Notes: generated by a model from the letters alone, not told the origin. A stretch of DNA of 64,000 nucleotides from Saussurea involucrata (GCA_033807775.1 JAWVWS010001017.1:1103929-1167928), one strand, 5' to 3'. Counted from the stretch's first letter, positions 44,659-57,721 are shown. A program made the numbers and translations.

Positions 44659-47431
44659 ACGTCCGTATAGACGTGATCCTAGTAACCAATGAATAGGTGT
44701 CGAAGAAGTCTTGACCTTCCTTTTGTCGGTACCCCTTGGCAACTAGTCGAGCTTTGTACTTCTCTATAGTGCCATCGGGTCTCAATTTCCGCTTGAAGAT
44801 CCATTTATGACCAATTACCTTGTGACCCGGTGGTAAATCTACCAATCTCCATGTGTTATTTTGAACAATGGAGTCTATCTCACCTTGAATAGCCTCTTTC
44901 CAATAAGGTGCCTCCGATGAGTCCATGGCGGCTTTATAGGATTGAGGTTCTTCATCGACAACAAATGTCATGAAGTCGGGTCCAAAGTCTTTAGCAATCT
45001 TTCCCCTTTTACTTCTTCTAGGCTCTAGGTTTTCTTCTTGAGCCTTTGATGTACCTTCTTCATTTGGTTTCTCAACACTATCGGTGTTCTCTACTTCACA
45101 TACTCTCTTCCTTGGATTAGAGATTTCTTTCCCTTTATCCTTGTAAGGAAATATGTGTTCAAAGAATTCAGCCTCAATTGATTCCATAATTGTGTTGTTG
45201 TGGATATCTTCATTGTTTGACTTATAGACCATAAATCTATAAGCAGCACTATTACTTGTCGGACCAAGATATACACAATCAATGGTCTTCGGTCCAAGTT
45301 TTGTCCTTTTGGGTAAAGGTACTTGAACCTTTGCAAGGCAACCCCACACTTTCATCCTTTTGTAGGAAGGAAGTTTTCCTTTCCATAGTTCATAAGGAGA
45401 TTTATCGCTCTTTTTATGAGGAATTCTATTAAGTATCATATTTGCAGTTAAGCATGCTTCACCCCACAAACTATGTGGTGCTCCCGAAGTAATCAACATT
45501 GAATTGATCATGTTTTTCAATGTTCTATTTTTCCTTTCGGCTACTCCATTTTGTTGTGGAGTATAGGGAACCGTGGTTTGGTGAACTATGCCATGATGAG
45601 AACAAAATTCTGCAAAGTCCTTAGACTCGTATTCTCCTCCTCTATCGGATCTCAGAATTTTTATTCTTTTGTCAAGTTGGTTTTCAACTTCAGCCTTGTA
45701 TGTCTTTAACATATTCAAAGCTTCATCTTTGGTATGTATTAGGTATACATAACAATATTTACTGCAATCATCAATAAATGATACATAATAGTTCTTTCCT
45801 CCACGTGTGGGTGTGGCTTTGTAATCACATAAATCGTTGTGGATAAGTCCAAGTACTTGATTAGACTTTTCAACAAATTTATGTGGATGGCTTGAGTATT
45901 TAGACTCAACACATACCTCACATTTTGTCTTGTTATCCATGGAACACTTGGGTAATAACCCAAGTCTTGTCATCCTTTGTAAGGATCGGAAGTTTACATG
46001 TCCTAGACGGGAATGCCATAAGGAAGAAGAGTCAAGCATGTACATAGAAGCACAGCTGGAGCCTGCGGTTTTATTGCTATTTACAACATTTACAATATTT
46101 ACATCATCATTGTTCATCACACTAAGTTTGAAGAGCCCCTCATTTAGGTAGCCCTTTCCAACATACATCCCACCCTTAGTAATCACAAATTTATCAGATT
46201 CAAACACCATCTTGAATCCTTTGTTACTAAGTGTGGGTCCAAAAATCAAGTTCTTTGTAATAGCCGGTACATGCAAGACATTGGTGAGCACAAGTTCCTT
46301 TCCCGATGTAAGCTTGAGAATCACCTTCCCCTTCCCTTCAACTTTTGCGGTCGTGGCATTACCCATATACATGGGTTCTTCATCATCAAATTTTTGGTAT
46401 GTAGCAAACATGTTCTCGGAGTTACAAATATGTTTGGTGGCACCGGTATCAACCCACCAATCGGTCACATTTGTAACCATAAAACCCTCAATTACTCCAA
46501 CGAATTGATTTGGAGCATTGACCACGTTGGCTTGATGGGGGTTTCCACCGGCACCTCCTCCTCCGAGACCACCATGGTCTCTTCTATGGCGGCAATCCTT
46601 CGCTCGATGCCCCGGCTTTCCGCATACCCAACAACTCATCACACGCTTTTTGAAAGGCCTTCGTTGTACGGATAGTGGGTTTGAAGCATTGAGATGATGC
46701 TTGAAACCCGTCGCCTTTCCCTTTCCTTTTTGGAACTTTGAATTTGATGAGTTTCCGGTAACCATGTTTGCATTTGGTTCCAACGAGATTGCATCCGCCT
46801 TCTCGTTCATCCGGTTGTCCTCCTCCACCCGCAATTTGAGTATCAATTGCTCAAAACTCATATCCTCGGACAAATGTTTAAGATAGAGTTTAAAATTTTT
46901 CCAGGATGGAGGCAACTTATCAATTATTGAACCAATAACAAAGTTAGAGTTGATGCCCATACCTTCGAGTTCCAATTCATGGACCAATATTTGCATTTCT
47001 TCTACTTGTTTCACGACCGGTTTGGAATCCGTCATCTTAAAGTTCAGGAATTTGCCCACGATAAATCGTTTGGAACAAGCGACTTCCGTTTTGTACTTTG
47101 ATTCCAACGACTCCCAAATTTCTCTTGCCGTATTGAAGGATGAATAAATGTCATAAAGACCATCATCCAAACCATTAAGGATAAAATTCCGGCAATTGTA
47201 CTCGTTTGCGTTCCAAATATCCAAGGATCGTTGGAACATAGCCAATTCAATTTGGGATGGGGCGTTTTCTCCCTCTCCAACAGGTGGTGTCGGTGCTTGA
47301 TCGGTAAGCACGTTAGACACTTTCAATGTCGTCAAGTAGAAGAGCATCTTTTGTTGCCATCTTCTAAAATCGGAACCCTTAAATTTTTCGGGTTTCTCCA
47401 CATTCGATTTCAACAAGGAAGAGTTTTCCAT
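44659..47431 (-). pseudogene. gag-pol: C2 gag-pol, copy B, truncated in reverse transcriptase
   Basis: Open from ATG 47431 (MENSSLLK) for about 925 codons, with no stop until the truncation; the last ~20 codons are filler. Gag is of the UBN2 type (FKGSDFRRWQQKML), with a single CCHC knuckle CWVCGKPGHRAKDC at 46592-46633. Protease motif WWVDTGATKHIC is at about 46440-46480. Integrase has HHCC (HSRLGHVNF, CEVCVESK) and an intact DD35E (LIHNDLCDY, SDRGGEYES, GVAERKNRT). Reverse transcriptase begins (WKEAIQGEIDSIV) and is cut before YVDD. This is the least decayed long frame in the window. Its lineage within Copia is not clear to me. Confidence 0.92.
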
Positions 47432-47439
47432 CGTCAACG

Positions 47440-47454
47440 GAATTTCTGTCTAAG
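47440..47454 (-). promoter_or_regulatory. C2 primer-site position with perfect complement inside the LTR
   Basis: 15 nt (minus CTTAGACAGAAATTC), 2 nt inside the LTR end at 47457, exactly complementary in the transcript to the sequence at 47670-47684 in the 5' LTR. No initiator tRNA-Met site is present. The leader is only 25 nt long. Confidence 0.6.
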
Positions 47455-47456
47455 AT

Positions 47457-48049
47457 TGTTAGACCTTATATACACGAATTGAAATTCGTAACACACAATA
47501 TTGAATCAGATGGAAAACTGAATTTATTTATATATATATGTATATACGAAATTTACATATAAACGAAAATACATAAACAAAGTTTCAAGGAGAAAAAGAC
47601 TAACTCGAGTTTCTTGATCACAAATTTGAAGAAGAACGTTTGTTGGATTGAGGCCTGCAAAGCAGTGTCCTTAGACAGAAATTCGTCCCTCGTACCGTAT
47701 CGATTGGACGTCTATCTAGAGGATACAACAACCCGTTCAAGAATCGAACTCTCGAACCTGACGAATCAAACTATGTTTCCTTCTTGAAGAACAATGAAGA
47801 ACTTTGAGAGAATTTGAGAGAGTATGCGTTTTTGTATATTGTAATCTGTTACATATGCTTCCTATTTATAGAAGATCAACCGGTGCCAATGAAAAGTCAT
47901 ACCTTTTCATGAAAAGGTGGCGGTTGGTGGCGGTTGGTGTGAATGAAAAGTCACACCTTTTCATGAAAAGTCACACCTTTTCATATAAAAGGTCACACCT
48001 TTTCATATGAAAAGTCACATCTTTTCATATGTAACAGATTATCCCAACA
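47457..48049 (-). repeat. C2 5' LTR, copy B (593 bp)
   Basis: TGTTAGACC...ATCCCAACA. TATA box 47862-47871, repeat array 47888-48032 with the GGTGGCGG insert. The outer end meets C3 gag at AGCTTTGCAC. Confidence 0.9.
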
Positions 48050-49488
48050 AGCTTTGCACGAGGAACTATCCAAATAGATCGGAGTGTCGTCAAACGAGAT
48101 TGTTTCAGGAGTGACTGGCGTCATTGGAGTATCCACAGAATTCTCCTTAGCCATTCTCAGCGTTAAAGCTTATGTCGCCAATGCGGACAGTTGAGGGGTC
48201 AACTTAGCAATCTCGGTTCGATAAGACTCTCTTTCAGATTCAGGTAGTGTCTCAGGTTTGGTCTGTTTAAGCTTTTCGATAGAATCTAAAAGTACAATCC
48301 TTTCGGTTTCATAAATGACCTTGTCTCTCGCAATCGATTCTTCAAGTTTGAAAATGATGTTTTCCAAAATCAGAGGTGGAACATAACGTTTTAACTCTGA
48401 TTTATCGTTAGAATCTACATCTGTTGTTGTCGGTACGGGAAGCGGAGTTTCAACCGTTTTGGCAAGCGAACAGATGTCGAAGTAATTATTGGGGAGATAA
48501 GGAATTTTGCTTTTTAAATACGACGCATTAAGCGTTTCGTACACGAAAGGGATCTGTACATTTACGTTTTTCCTAGGTGGTGCATCATCTGATTTCGTGG
48601 TATTTTCGAAAGTAGGATTATTAGTTTTAGGTTTTTCCTCTATTGGTGGTAGAGGTATGGATGTATGTCTTTTAAAATCCTCAAACTCCTCATCTTCCGG
48701 AGATGCCTTAGTCCATTTAATCTTGTACTCGGGATATATCTTATCTAGGCCCATGAAATCGAATTCATAAAGAGTGGGGACCTTGGATAAGACTTTCTTT
48801 AGGTAGCACGGATTATCATATCCGAGTCCCCAAAGTGAGTTGTAATATTTGAATTCCTTAGGCTTGTTCAAGTGGATGGTTTGTTCGGATTGACCAAGTT
48901 TGTAAAGTTTGGATTCAAGATCCTTAAGCTTGGTGGTCAACTTCTCATTTTCTTTTAAAACATTTTCTTGAACTAAGACACTTTTAGAATACTCCTCCTG
49001 AGACTTCTCTAACTTTTGAGTATATTCGGATATTTGGGTCTCGAGGAGTTCAGCTCGTTTTGAAATTGCCGAGCACTCAGATTGATAGTTTTCTATCACA
49101 CACCTGTCCTCAGCCTTTTCAATCGCTAGCTTGCCTATGGTATCATATTTGATCTTAGCCTCGGCTTCTAGTTTAGAGACGTGAGCGTCTTTGATCTTAA
49201 CCTTATGTTTGAATGAATCTAAGGTACGCACCATTTCATGCATTTGATTAATCAAGTTAGCCTTGGAGGAACCACATACCTAACACTCGTGCTTGTCTTT
49301 CTTCTTGTCGGAAGAGTCATCTTCGGAATCAGATTCTTACGGATTCAGGCCAGTGTAACACATATGTGCTTCCTCATCTTCATTCTCGTCATCAGTCTTT
49401 AGGAGCCAATGATCGTCTTCCACTTGTAGCACTTTGCCCGCTTCCTTCTGCCTTGACAGGAGCATCTTGTTCTTGTAGCACTCAGCAT
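48050..49488 (-). pseudogene. gag: C3 gag coiled-coil region, copy 4
   Basis: Open from 49255 to TAA 48170-48172 (GAA in the others). Upstream codons to 49488 keep the two stops shared by all copies but lack the 25-bp duplication. Its broken 5' edge (TGCGT, 49489-49493) is continued on the far side of GB at 59390-59394, where the preceding gag codons with the zinc knuckle lie. Confidence 0.88.
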
Positions 49489-49493
49489 TGCGT

Positions 49494-52400
49494 TGTAACA
49501 ACCCGGATTCCCAAACATACAACAAGTAACATACATTGCATAACATCGTTATATAACAATACACATCATATAACAAATACGGTCCCTTTAGTCTTTACAA
49601 TCCAAAATAGGGTATTTCATTACAAACTTTTCCCTAACTAAATACATGATATCTAGTTATGAAATTAGAATAGAAAAACACGTCTTAGTCTTCATAACAT
49701 CCTTCTTCCAAAAGCTAAACACATAGTACTCTTCTCATTTGCTCTTACCCGATCCACGACCTGGAATACATATTTTTAAAACAAAATGAGGGTTAGACCT
49801 AGAGGTCTAAGTGAGAAAATCCCTGTTAGTTTGAAACCATTTGCATAAATACCATATATATATCACAAAAGATAAATACCAATCATAACTCACGCATCGT
49901 GTACTTTTCCCGTCTCATTCCCATGGCCATATTAGTTGGTTGCAAGCCAACTAATAAATTAACTCCACTGTACGACAATTACAGCCAACACCACCGGTCC
50001 TAAGCCCGGCCAACACACTCTCGTATAGTGTAATACTCATGTAAATATAATATACATCTCCACATATTATATTTCAAACATAAGCACATAATCACATATC
50101 TAATACGCACATATATGTATTCCAGTTTGAAAACATTTTGAAGTAAAACTCATCTGTTCGCTTATCAAAACGCTTCCAATCCTTTCTCAAAAATACAGTT
50201 CAGCCTTCACCCCAAATCCACAGAATCTGAAACAAATAGGTACAAGTATCTCTGTACCAAATAGAACACATAAGACTTACTAGAGCTAAGAACTCTAGAT
50301 AGCTCAATTCCTCCAAATGTAACCCCCAAGCCCGAACTTAAGTCTAGTCCACAGAATAGTCAGTCCTCATTCATTCCCTATCTAAGAGTTAACAAAATAC
50401 AGGTTACTGGATACTCAAAAGCACCTGAACTCTCAAAAGTTGTCAAACAGTCTTAGTTTCCGGATAACACCAAACAATCCGGACAGCATGACTTTCCGGA
50501 CAGCATGACTTTTCCGGACAGCCTAAACAATCTGGACGTCATCCAGACACCAAAGCAATCCGGACACCATCCGGTATCTCAATTTAACCGGAAACTTAAA
50601 GAAAAGGGTACTTACCGGGTAGATGAATCGTCCGGACACCAGCAAGGCAAAACTACCGGACACATTCATATTTTTGTCCGGAAACCATTGTCGGTTTATG
50701 TAACGACCCGCAATCCCAAACATAGTTCATATAGCATAAATTTCATAACGTCGTTATTTAACTAAGATACATCACATTACAACTTCGGTCCTTTAGTCAT
50801 AAACAAAATACATAATTTCATTACAAACTTTTCTTTTGCTAAATACATTACAACTAATAACAAGACATGACTGTAAAACATGCCATAATCTTCAAATACA
50901 CACTTCTTCCAAAAGCTATCCATCGAAAACCATTCCTACTTGTCCTTACTCGATCCACGACCTGGAATACATATTTTAAAACAAAAATGAGGGTTAGACC
51001 TAGCGGTCTAAGTGAGAAAACCCCTGTCCTTTCACAATCATTATAAAATCCATTTATATGAAATCTTTTATATAAACACATATATATCATACGTAATTAA
51101 ATACCAATCAAGACTCGTGCACTGTGTTCAATTCATCCTCATTCTCATTCTCATTTCCCCTGGCCATATCAGTTGGTTGCGAGCCAACAACACCGTTGTA
51201 CGACAATTACAGCACCGCTGTACAACAACTATAGCAAACACCGCCGACCATAATTTCGGCTAACATATATTCGTGTAGTGTAATGCACATATAAATACAA
51301 TATATATCTCAATATATCATATTGTCATTTATGAACACCTAATCACATTATCTATCACCCTTTTCAATCTACACGTATATGTATTCCAGTTTAAAAACAT
51401 TTTGAAGAAAAACACACATGTTAGGTTAACAAAATGCTTCCAAGCCTTTTCTACAGATTCAGTCCTTTACTCAGGATTCACAAAATCTGTAACAATCAGA
51501 TACAATATCTCTTTACCATATAGAACACATGAGACTCTTTAGCAACTGAGAATCCTAATTAACATATCAAACTCTTATCCTCAATTGTTCCCCTACGGCG
51601 ACTTAACACGGGGGTTCCGCTACCCGGTTAGCGGATGGGGTCAAGGGGCAACGCCCTTGCAGGGTCTGGGGGCCGCCCCCCCAGAAAGTTTTCGGAACAA
51701 CTTAACTCAAAATACATTTGGAAACTATATCCGAACACTCAAAAGTATCTGAAATCACAAAGTTGGTCAAACAGCTAAAGTATCCGGAAACCACAGTTTA
51801 TCCGGACAACACCACTTTTCCGGACAGCATGACTTTTCCGGACAACATGACTTTTCCGGACAACCTATACAATCCGGACGTCATCCGGACACCAAATTAA
51901 TCCGGATACTATCCGGTATCCAATTCTATCCGGAAAACATAGGAAAAAGGAAACTTACCCGGATAAGGAAACCGTCCGGACACCTTTAGAACACCATCCG
52001 GATACCACCAAGAAAATTACCCGGACACCTTCTTACTGTGTCCGGACACTACTGTCGGTTTGCCCTATTTCTACCCAGAAATCCGCTGATTCATTACCAG
52101 ATGTAATTCTAACTATTCTACTCCGATAGAAACATTCAGCTATCAATTATACACATAATATGTAAAGAAAACATACCTCAAACACTTCCAATGGATCAAA
52201 TTTGAAGCCTTACCCTTCTTTTCTTCTTTTCTTCTTTTAGTCTCCAAAACACACACTACACACTCTTGATTGCTGAATAATAAAAATATCTGGACCCTAA
52301 TTCAGATATTATTAACCAAATTTACTACTTCAGCCCCTACACTTTTCATTACTAAATATTATACCCTTAAACTTATAAATTCATCTCATTTTACCCTAAA

Positions 52401-52885
52401 CATCAATTATAGAGTTAAATAATTTAGCAAAAAGAGGGTTTAACTAACGAACTCACCCGGGGTATTACAGTTTACCCAATTTTCACCCATAAATCGACTG
52501 AATTAACCTAAGACATGAAATCAGTGATTCTACTCCGATAGAAACCTTCTAAATACAATTACAAACATAAAATACAAAGGAACATACCTTAATATTACTT
52601 CCAACAATCCAACTTGAAGCCTTAACCACAAACTCTTTCTTTTCTTCTTCTTCTTTCCAAGAACACACACACACACACTTGAACTGATTAATCTGGTTTT
52701 ATGAAAATATCTGGATAGTCTAAGTTATCAACTACATTTACAATCTTAGTCCTTGAATTATTCACTAATGACCAAAACACCTTAGACTTATAAACTCTCC
52801 TAAACTTACCCTAAACATCAATTATAAAGTTAAATAAATTAAACGGAACGAGATTTTAACTAACGAACTTACCCGGGGTATTACA
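49494..52885 (-). repeat. GB 3' LTR interrupted by a GA solo LTR
   Basis: GB LTR sequence 49494-50698 and 52470-52885, ending GGGGTATTACA, next to the polypurine tract at 52886-52903. About 1616 bp once GA and one GTTTA are removed, against 1666 bp for the partner LTR. Confidence 0.93.
50699..52469 (-). repeat. GA solo LTR (1771 bp)
   Basis: A complete GA LTR with no internal region, flanked by GTTTA at 50694-50698 and 52470-52474. This is the footprint of LTR-LTR recombination. Hairpin block at 51617-51685. Confidence 0.95.
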
Positions 52886-52923
52886 TCATCTCCCCCTTAA
52901 AAGAATTCCGTCTCGGAATTCGG

Positions 52924-55900
52924 TTAGGCAAAAAGGTACGGGTACTTAGTTCTCATTTCAGATTCTGATTCCCATGTAGCATCCTGACCCCTATGGTGTC
53001 TCCACTGTACTTTTACTTGTCTGATTACTTTGTTTCGCAACACTTTAACTTTGTGGTCAACTATGGCTTCAGGTTCCTCCACATAATTCAGCTTTTCATC
53101 AACCTGTATATCTGGTAGAGAAACTGCCTGATCTGGTGTAACCAAACACTTTCAAAAATTTGAAACGTGGAACGCATTGTGAATCCTGCTTAATTCTGGC
53201 GGAAGATCTAACCTGTAGGCTATTTCTCCGATTCTTTTTGTGATTGCAAACGGTCCAATGTACCTTGGGCTCAGTTTACCTTGCTTGCCAAATCGAATGA
53301 CTCCTTTCCAAGGCGAGACTTTTAACATTACGAAATCTCCAACTTGGAATTCTAACGGCTTTCGACGTCGGTCAGCGTAGCTTTTCTGTCTATCTTGAGC
53401 CACTTTCAATCGTTCCCGAATCTGAGTAATCTTATCCGCAGTTAACTGAACTATATCTGGCCCTGCTAACTGTTTCTCTCCCACTTCATTCCAACACAGA
53501 GGAGTCCGGCATTTTCTACCATACAGAACTTCAAACGGTGCCGCTTGTATGCTGGAATGATAACTGTTATTGTAGGCAAATTCGATCAACGGTAAATGCT
53601 TATCCCACGATCCCCCAAAATCAACAATGCAGGCCCGTAGCATATCTTCTAAAGTCTGAATTGTTCGCTCACTCTGACCGTCGGTTTGAGGATGATACGT
53701 TGTACTTAACTTTATTTGGTTCCCGTTTCTTTTTGAAAACTCCTCCAGAACCTTGAAGTAAAACGACTATCACGATCAGAAATAATCGAGATTGGAACTC
53801 CATGTCGAGTTACTATTTCGTCGATGTACAACTTGGCTAGTCGTTCCAACGAATAAGTTTCTTTTATTGGCAGGAAGTGAGCAGACTTCGTCAATCTGTC
53901 AACGATCACCCAAATGGCATCAAATCCCTTCGGAGTCCTTGGTAGCTTTGTGATGAAATCTGTAGTAATCTGATCCCATTTCCACATAGGTATTTCTAAC
54001 CGTTGCAACTGACCAAACGGCTTTTGATGTTCAATCTTTACCTTCTTACAAGTAGTACAACCTTCCACATGTTGAGCAATGCTTCTTTTTATTCCCGGCC
54101 ACCAATAGAATTGTTTTAGATCTTTATACATCTTATTCGTACCTGGATGAATAGAGAAACGAGATTGATGAGCTTCTTGTAATACCCGATCACGTAAACC
54201 ACCCAAACGAGGCACCCAGATTCTGTTTCCCAAACACAACAACCCACGATCATCTTTTACAAACAATGTTGATACACCCACTACCCGTTCTGGTTTCAAA
54301 TGCTCTTCTTGAAAAGCTTCTATTTGACACTTCTGCAATTCGTCAAAGATGTTAGGTAGGAGTTCAGCTCGTAGTGAAATAGCTTTTATTGTTCCATTCC
54401 TTTCTTGACGACTTAGTGCATCAGCTACCACATTCGCCTTTCTCGGATGATATAGAATTTCACAGTCGTAATCATTTACCAATTCTAGCCATCTTCTTTG
54501 CCTCATATTTAGTTCCTTCTGATCGAAAAGATGTTGGAGACTCTTATGATCGGTATAAATTTGACATTTAGAGCAGTAAAGATAATGTCTCCAAATCTTC
54601 AACGCGAAAACAACTGCTGCAAGTTCCATGTCGTGTGTAGGATACTGTCTTTCTTGATCTTTTAACTGACGAGAAGCATAAGAAATAACCTTTCCACGCT
54701 GCATTAGTACACAACCCAATCCCAGTTTGGAAGCATCACTGTAAACAACGAAATCATCGGAACCTTCAGGTAATGCTAGTATTGGCGCGCTACAGAGTTT
54801 CTCTTTCAATATTCGGAATGCTTCATCCTATTCTTCTTTCCATTCGAACTTTAGATTCTTTCGGGTCAGCTTAGTGAGAGGCGTAGCGATACGAGAAAAA
54901 TCTTTTATAAACTTTCGATAGTAACCGGCTAGACCCAGAAAACTTCGTACTTTCGTTGTCGTCTTCGGCGGTTCCCACTTTTCAATTGCTTCTACCTTCG
55001 TCGGATCAACTTGGATACCTTTCTCGGAAACTACATGCCCCAAAAACTGAACTTCCCGTAGCCAGAATTCACATTTAGAGAACTTAGCGTATAACTGTTC
55101 CTTCTTCAACAATTCCAGAATTAACCGAAGATGTTGTGCGTGATCCTCTTTGGATCGGGAGTAGATAGGGATATCATCGATAAATACAATAACAAATTTA
55201 TCGAGATATGGCTTACATACCCGATTCATTAGATCCATAAAAGTAGCTGGAGCATTCGTCAATCCAAACGGCATTACCAGGAATTCATAGTGACCATACC
55301 TTGTGCCAAAAGCAGTTTTCAAAACGTCTTCTTCTTTAACCTTCAATTGGTGATAACCGGATCTTAGATCAATCTTGGAGAAATAGCAAGCTCCAACTAA
55401 TTTATCGAAGAGGTCATCAATTCTGTGAAGCGGATACTTGTTCTTGATCGTGCGCTTATTCAGTTCCCGGTAATCAATACACATTCTCATCGAACCATCC
55501 TTCTTTTTCACAAACAAGACTGGTGCACCCTACGGCGAAGAACTGGGTCTGATGAAGCCCTTATCGGATAGGTCTTGTAGTTGTACCATCATTTCTTTCA
55601 TCTCTGGAGGTTCCAGACGATACGGTGCACGGGCTACAGGAGTGGCTCCAGGAATCAGATCTATACCAAACTCTACTTGTCTAACGGGCGGAAGACTATT
55701 CAAGTCTTCAGGGAAAACTTCGGGGAATTCACTAACAATAGGAATATCTTCCAACTTATTCTTTTCTGGCTTAATATCTATCACATAAGCTAAGTAACTC
55801 GGGCAACCTTTATTAACACACTTACGGGCTTTTATCATAGATATAAGGCAAGACTGATGATTTCTACGATCACCATAAATCACTACCGGTCCCCTCTCAG

Positions 55901-57461
55901 GTAAGACAACATTAATTATTTTCTTATCACAAACTATGTTAGCTTGATTTTCGGCTAACCAATCCATTCCCACTACCACATCGAACTCAATCAAGGCTAT
56001 AGGAAATAGTTGAATAGGTACTCTGCACCCCTCTATATTTATCACACAATCATCAAAAACTTCTTTAACCGATACTTGGTTATCATTTGCAGTATCTACC
56101 ATTAAAGCATGATCTAACACTTTAGGCTTTAAATGCATATAAGCAGCAAATGAAGGAGACACAAACGATCGGTTTGCACCGGAGTCAAATAGCACTTTAG
56201 CACGTGTAGAGTTTATTAAAAATGTACCTGTAACCACATCCGGAGTTTCCTCTGCTTCCTTTGTTGTCATCTGAAATGAACGACCTCTTGTTCTTGGCGG
56301 CTCTAGTCTTGGTACTACTGGTCTGACAACCGCTGGTTTCCCTGACGTACCCCCTTGCTGTACTCTTCCCCTCGGACAATCAGATTGGATGTGATCCGGA
56401 GAATTACATAAGAAACAAAAACGCGTTACCCGACAGTTTTTAGCAACATGTCCGGTCTTCCCACACCGATAACAAACCCGAGTATCAACTTGACAGTTTC
56501 CTTGGTGGATACGGTTGCATTTCTGACAAGGTCTTTCCGCTGGTCGGAAAGGTGGACGGTTATCGTATCTCTGAAACCTGGATTTCTTTGGATCGTACGG
56601 TGGTCCTTCCCACTTTCGTTTTCCCATACCTTTATCACTAATGTTCCTCCCTTTATCATGTTCTACGGTTTCCGCGGCATCTACTGCGGCTGAGAAGGTT
56701 TCTGGTCCTTTAGCAATCACAAAACTTCTGACTTCTGCATTCAACCCAAAGATAAACCTTTCAATCTTCATTGCCTCCGTGGCAACGTAGTATTCCGTGA
56801 AACGAGACTTTTTCCAGAAAACGAGCGGTGTAGACAAATTCCCTTGCTGTAAGTTCATAAACTCCCCTTCCAATTGTTTAACTGCGGCTTGAGGACAAAA
56901 CTGTTTCCTGAAAGCTATAACAAATTCTTCCCAAGAGAAGGTAGAATATATGTCAGACCCTCCCGAAGAGATATGAGCTTCCCACCAGTATAAAGCATCG
57001 CCTTTTAACATTGCGGTTCCATAAAGTACTCTATCCTCTTCAGCGCATTTACTAGTCTTGAAGATAGCTTCTATTTTCTTCAGCCACTTCATAGCTTTCA
57101 CTGGATCCCGATCTCCGGAGTACGTAGGAGGCTTGCAACTGAGAAACATTTTATAATCACACTTTTTCATTACTGGTACGACAGTAGGTGTGATAGGCAT
57201 CTCATCTTCCTGGTTAGGATCTGGTCTTTCCGTTTCAGTATTACGAGTCTGGTTAAACATGGCTTGAATATTTGCTTGTAACCTTCCCATTTCAGCTGTT
57301 AGATCGTCCCTTGTTACAAATTCAGTACCTCGCGGCTGAACTCTGCCGCCTGTTCTGCCTCTACCTTTTTCTCCCCCTCTTACTCTTACCCCAACTATTG
57401 GATTTGTTCTATCATGATCTCCTCTTCCCCCTCGATTCGTTTGTTTAGTACCACTTGCCAT
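52924..57461 (-). pseudogene. gag-pol: GB gag-pol polyprotein, complete but broken
   Basis: Starts at ATG 57461 (MASGTKQTN). Gag core, knuckles CQKCNRIHQGNC, CYRCGKTGHVAKNC and CFLCNSPDHIQSDC, and protease FDSGANRSF are fused without a stop to 55533. Breaks: TAG 55530-55532 (Trp in GA), TAG 54828-54830 (Gln), a one-base loss at about 53719 in the integrase core, and TGA 53152-54 (Arg). Reverse transcriptase (VFIDDIPIYS), RNase H, integrase and chromodomain-like tail are all recognisable. In Gag, near 56830, a deletion plus a nearby compensating shift replaces the GA residues VRDYTARFLE with TPLVFWK. Confidence 0.94.
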
Positions 57462-57709
57462 TCTGTTGATTCAAACAAGGTTAATATACACATAAGCACA
57501 TACCCCATATAACAAGGTATTCCAGTTCAAACATGTACCTGTAAGATCACAATTACACTGGCCAGTTGTAATCTGAAATTACCTTACATGATGTTCCTTC
57601 TACCTTTTTATATTTAATATCCCAAGGTTCTAAAATAATAGGGACATCCTACTTCACATGCAGTTTAAGTCTAGGTACAGATACGAATACCTAAATCTCT
57701 TAAACTAGG

Positions 57710-57721
57710 GCTCTGATACCA
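57710..57721 (-). promoter_or_regulatory. GB primer-binding site (initiator tRNA-Met)
   Basis: Minus TGGTATCAGAGC, 2 bp from the LTR start at 57724. Confidence 0.95.
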
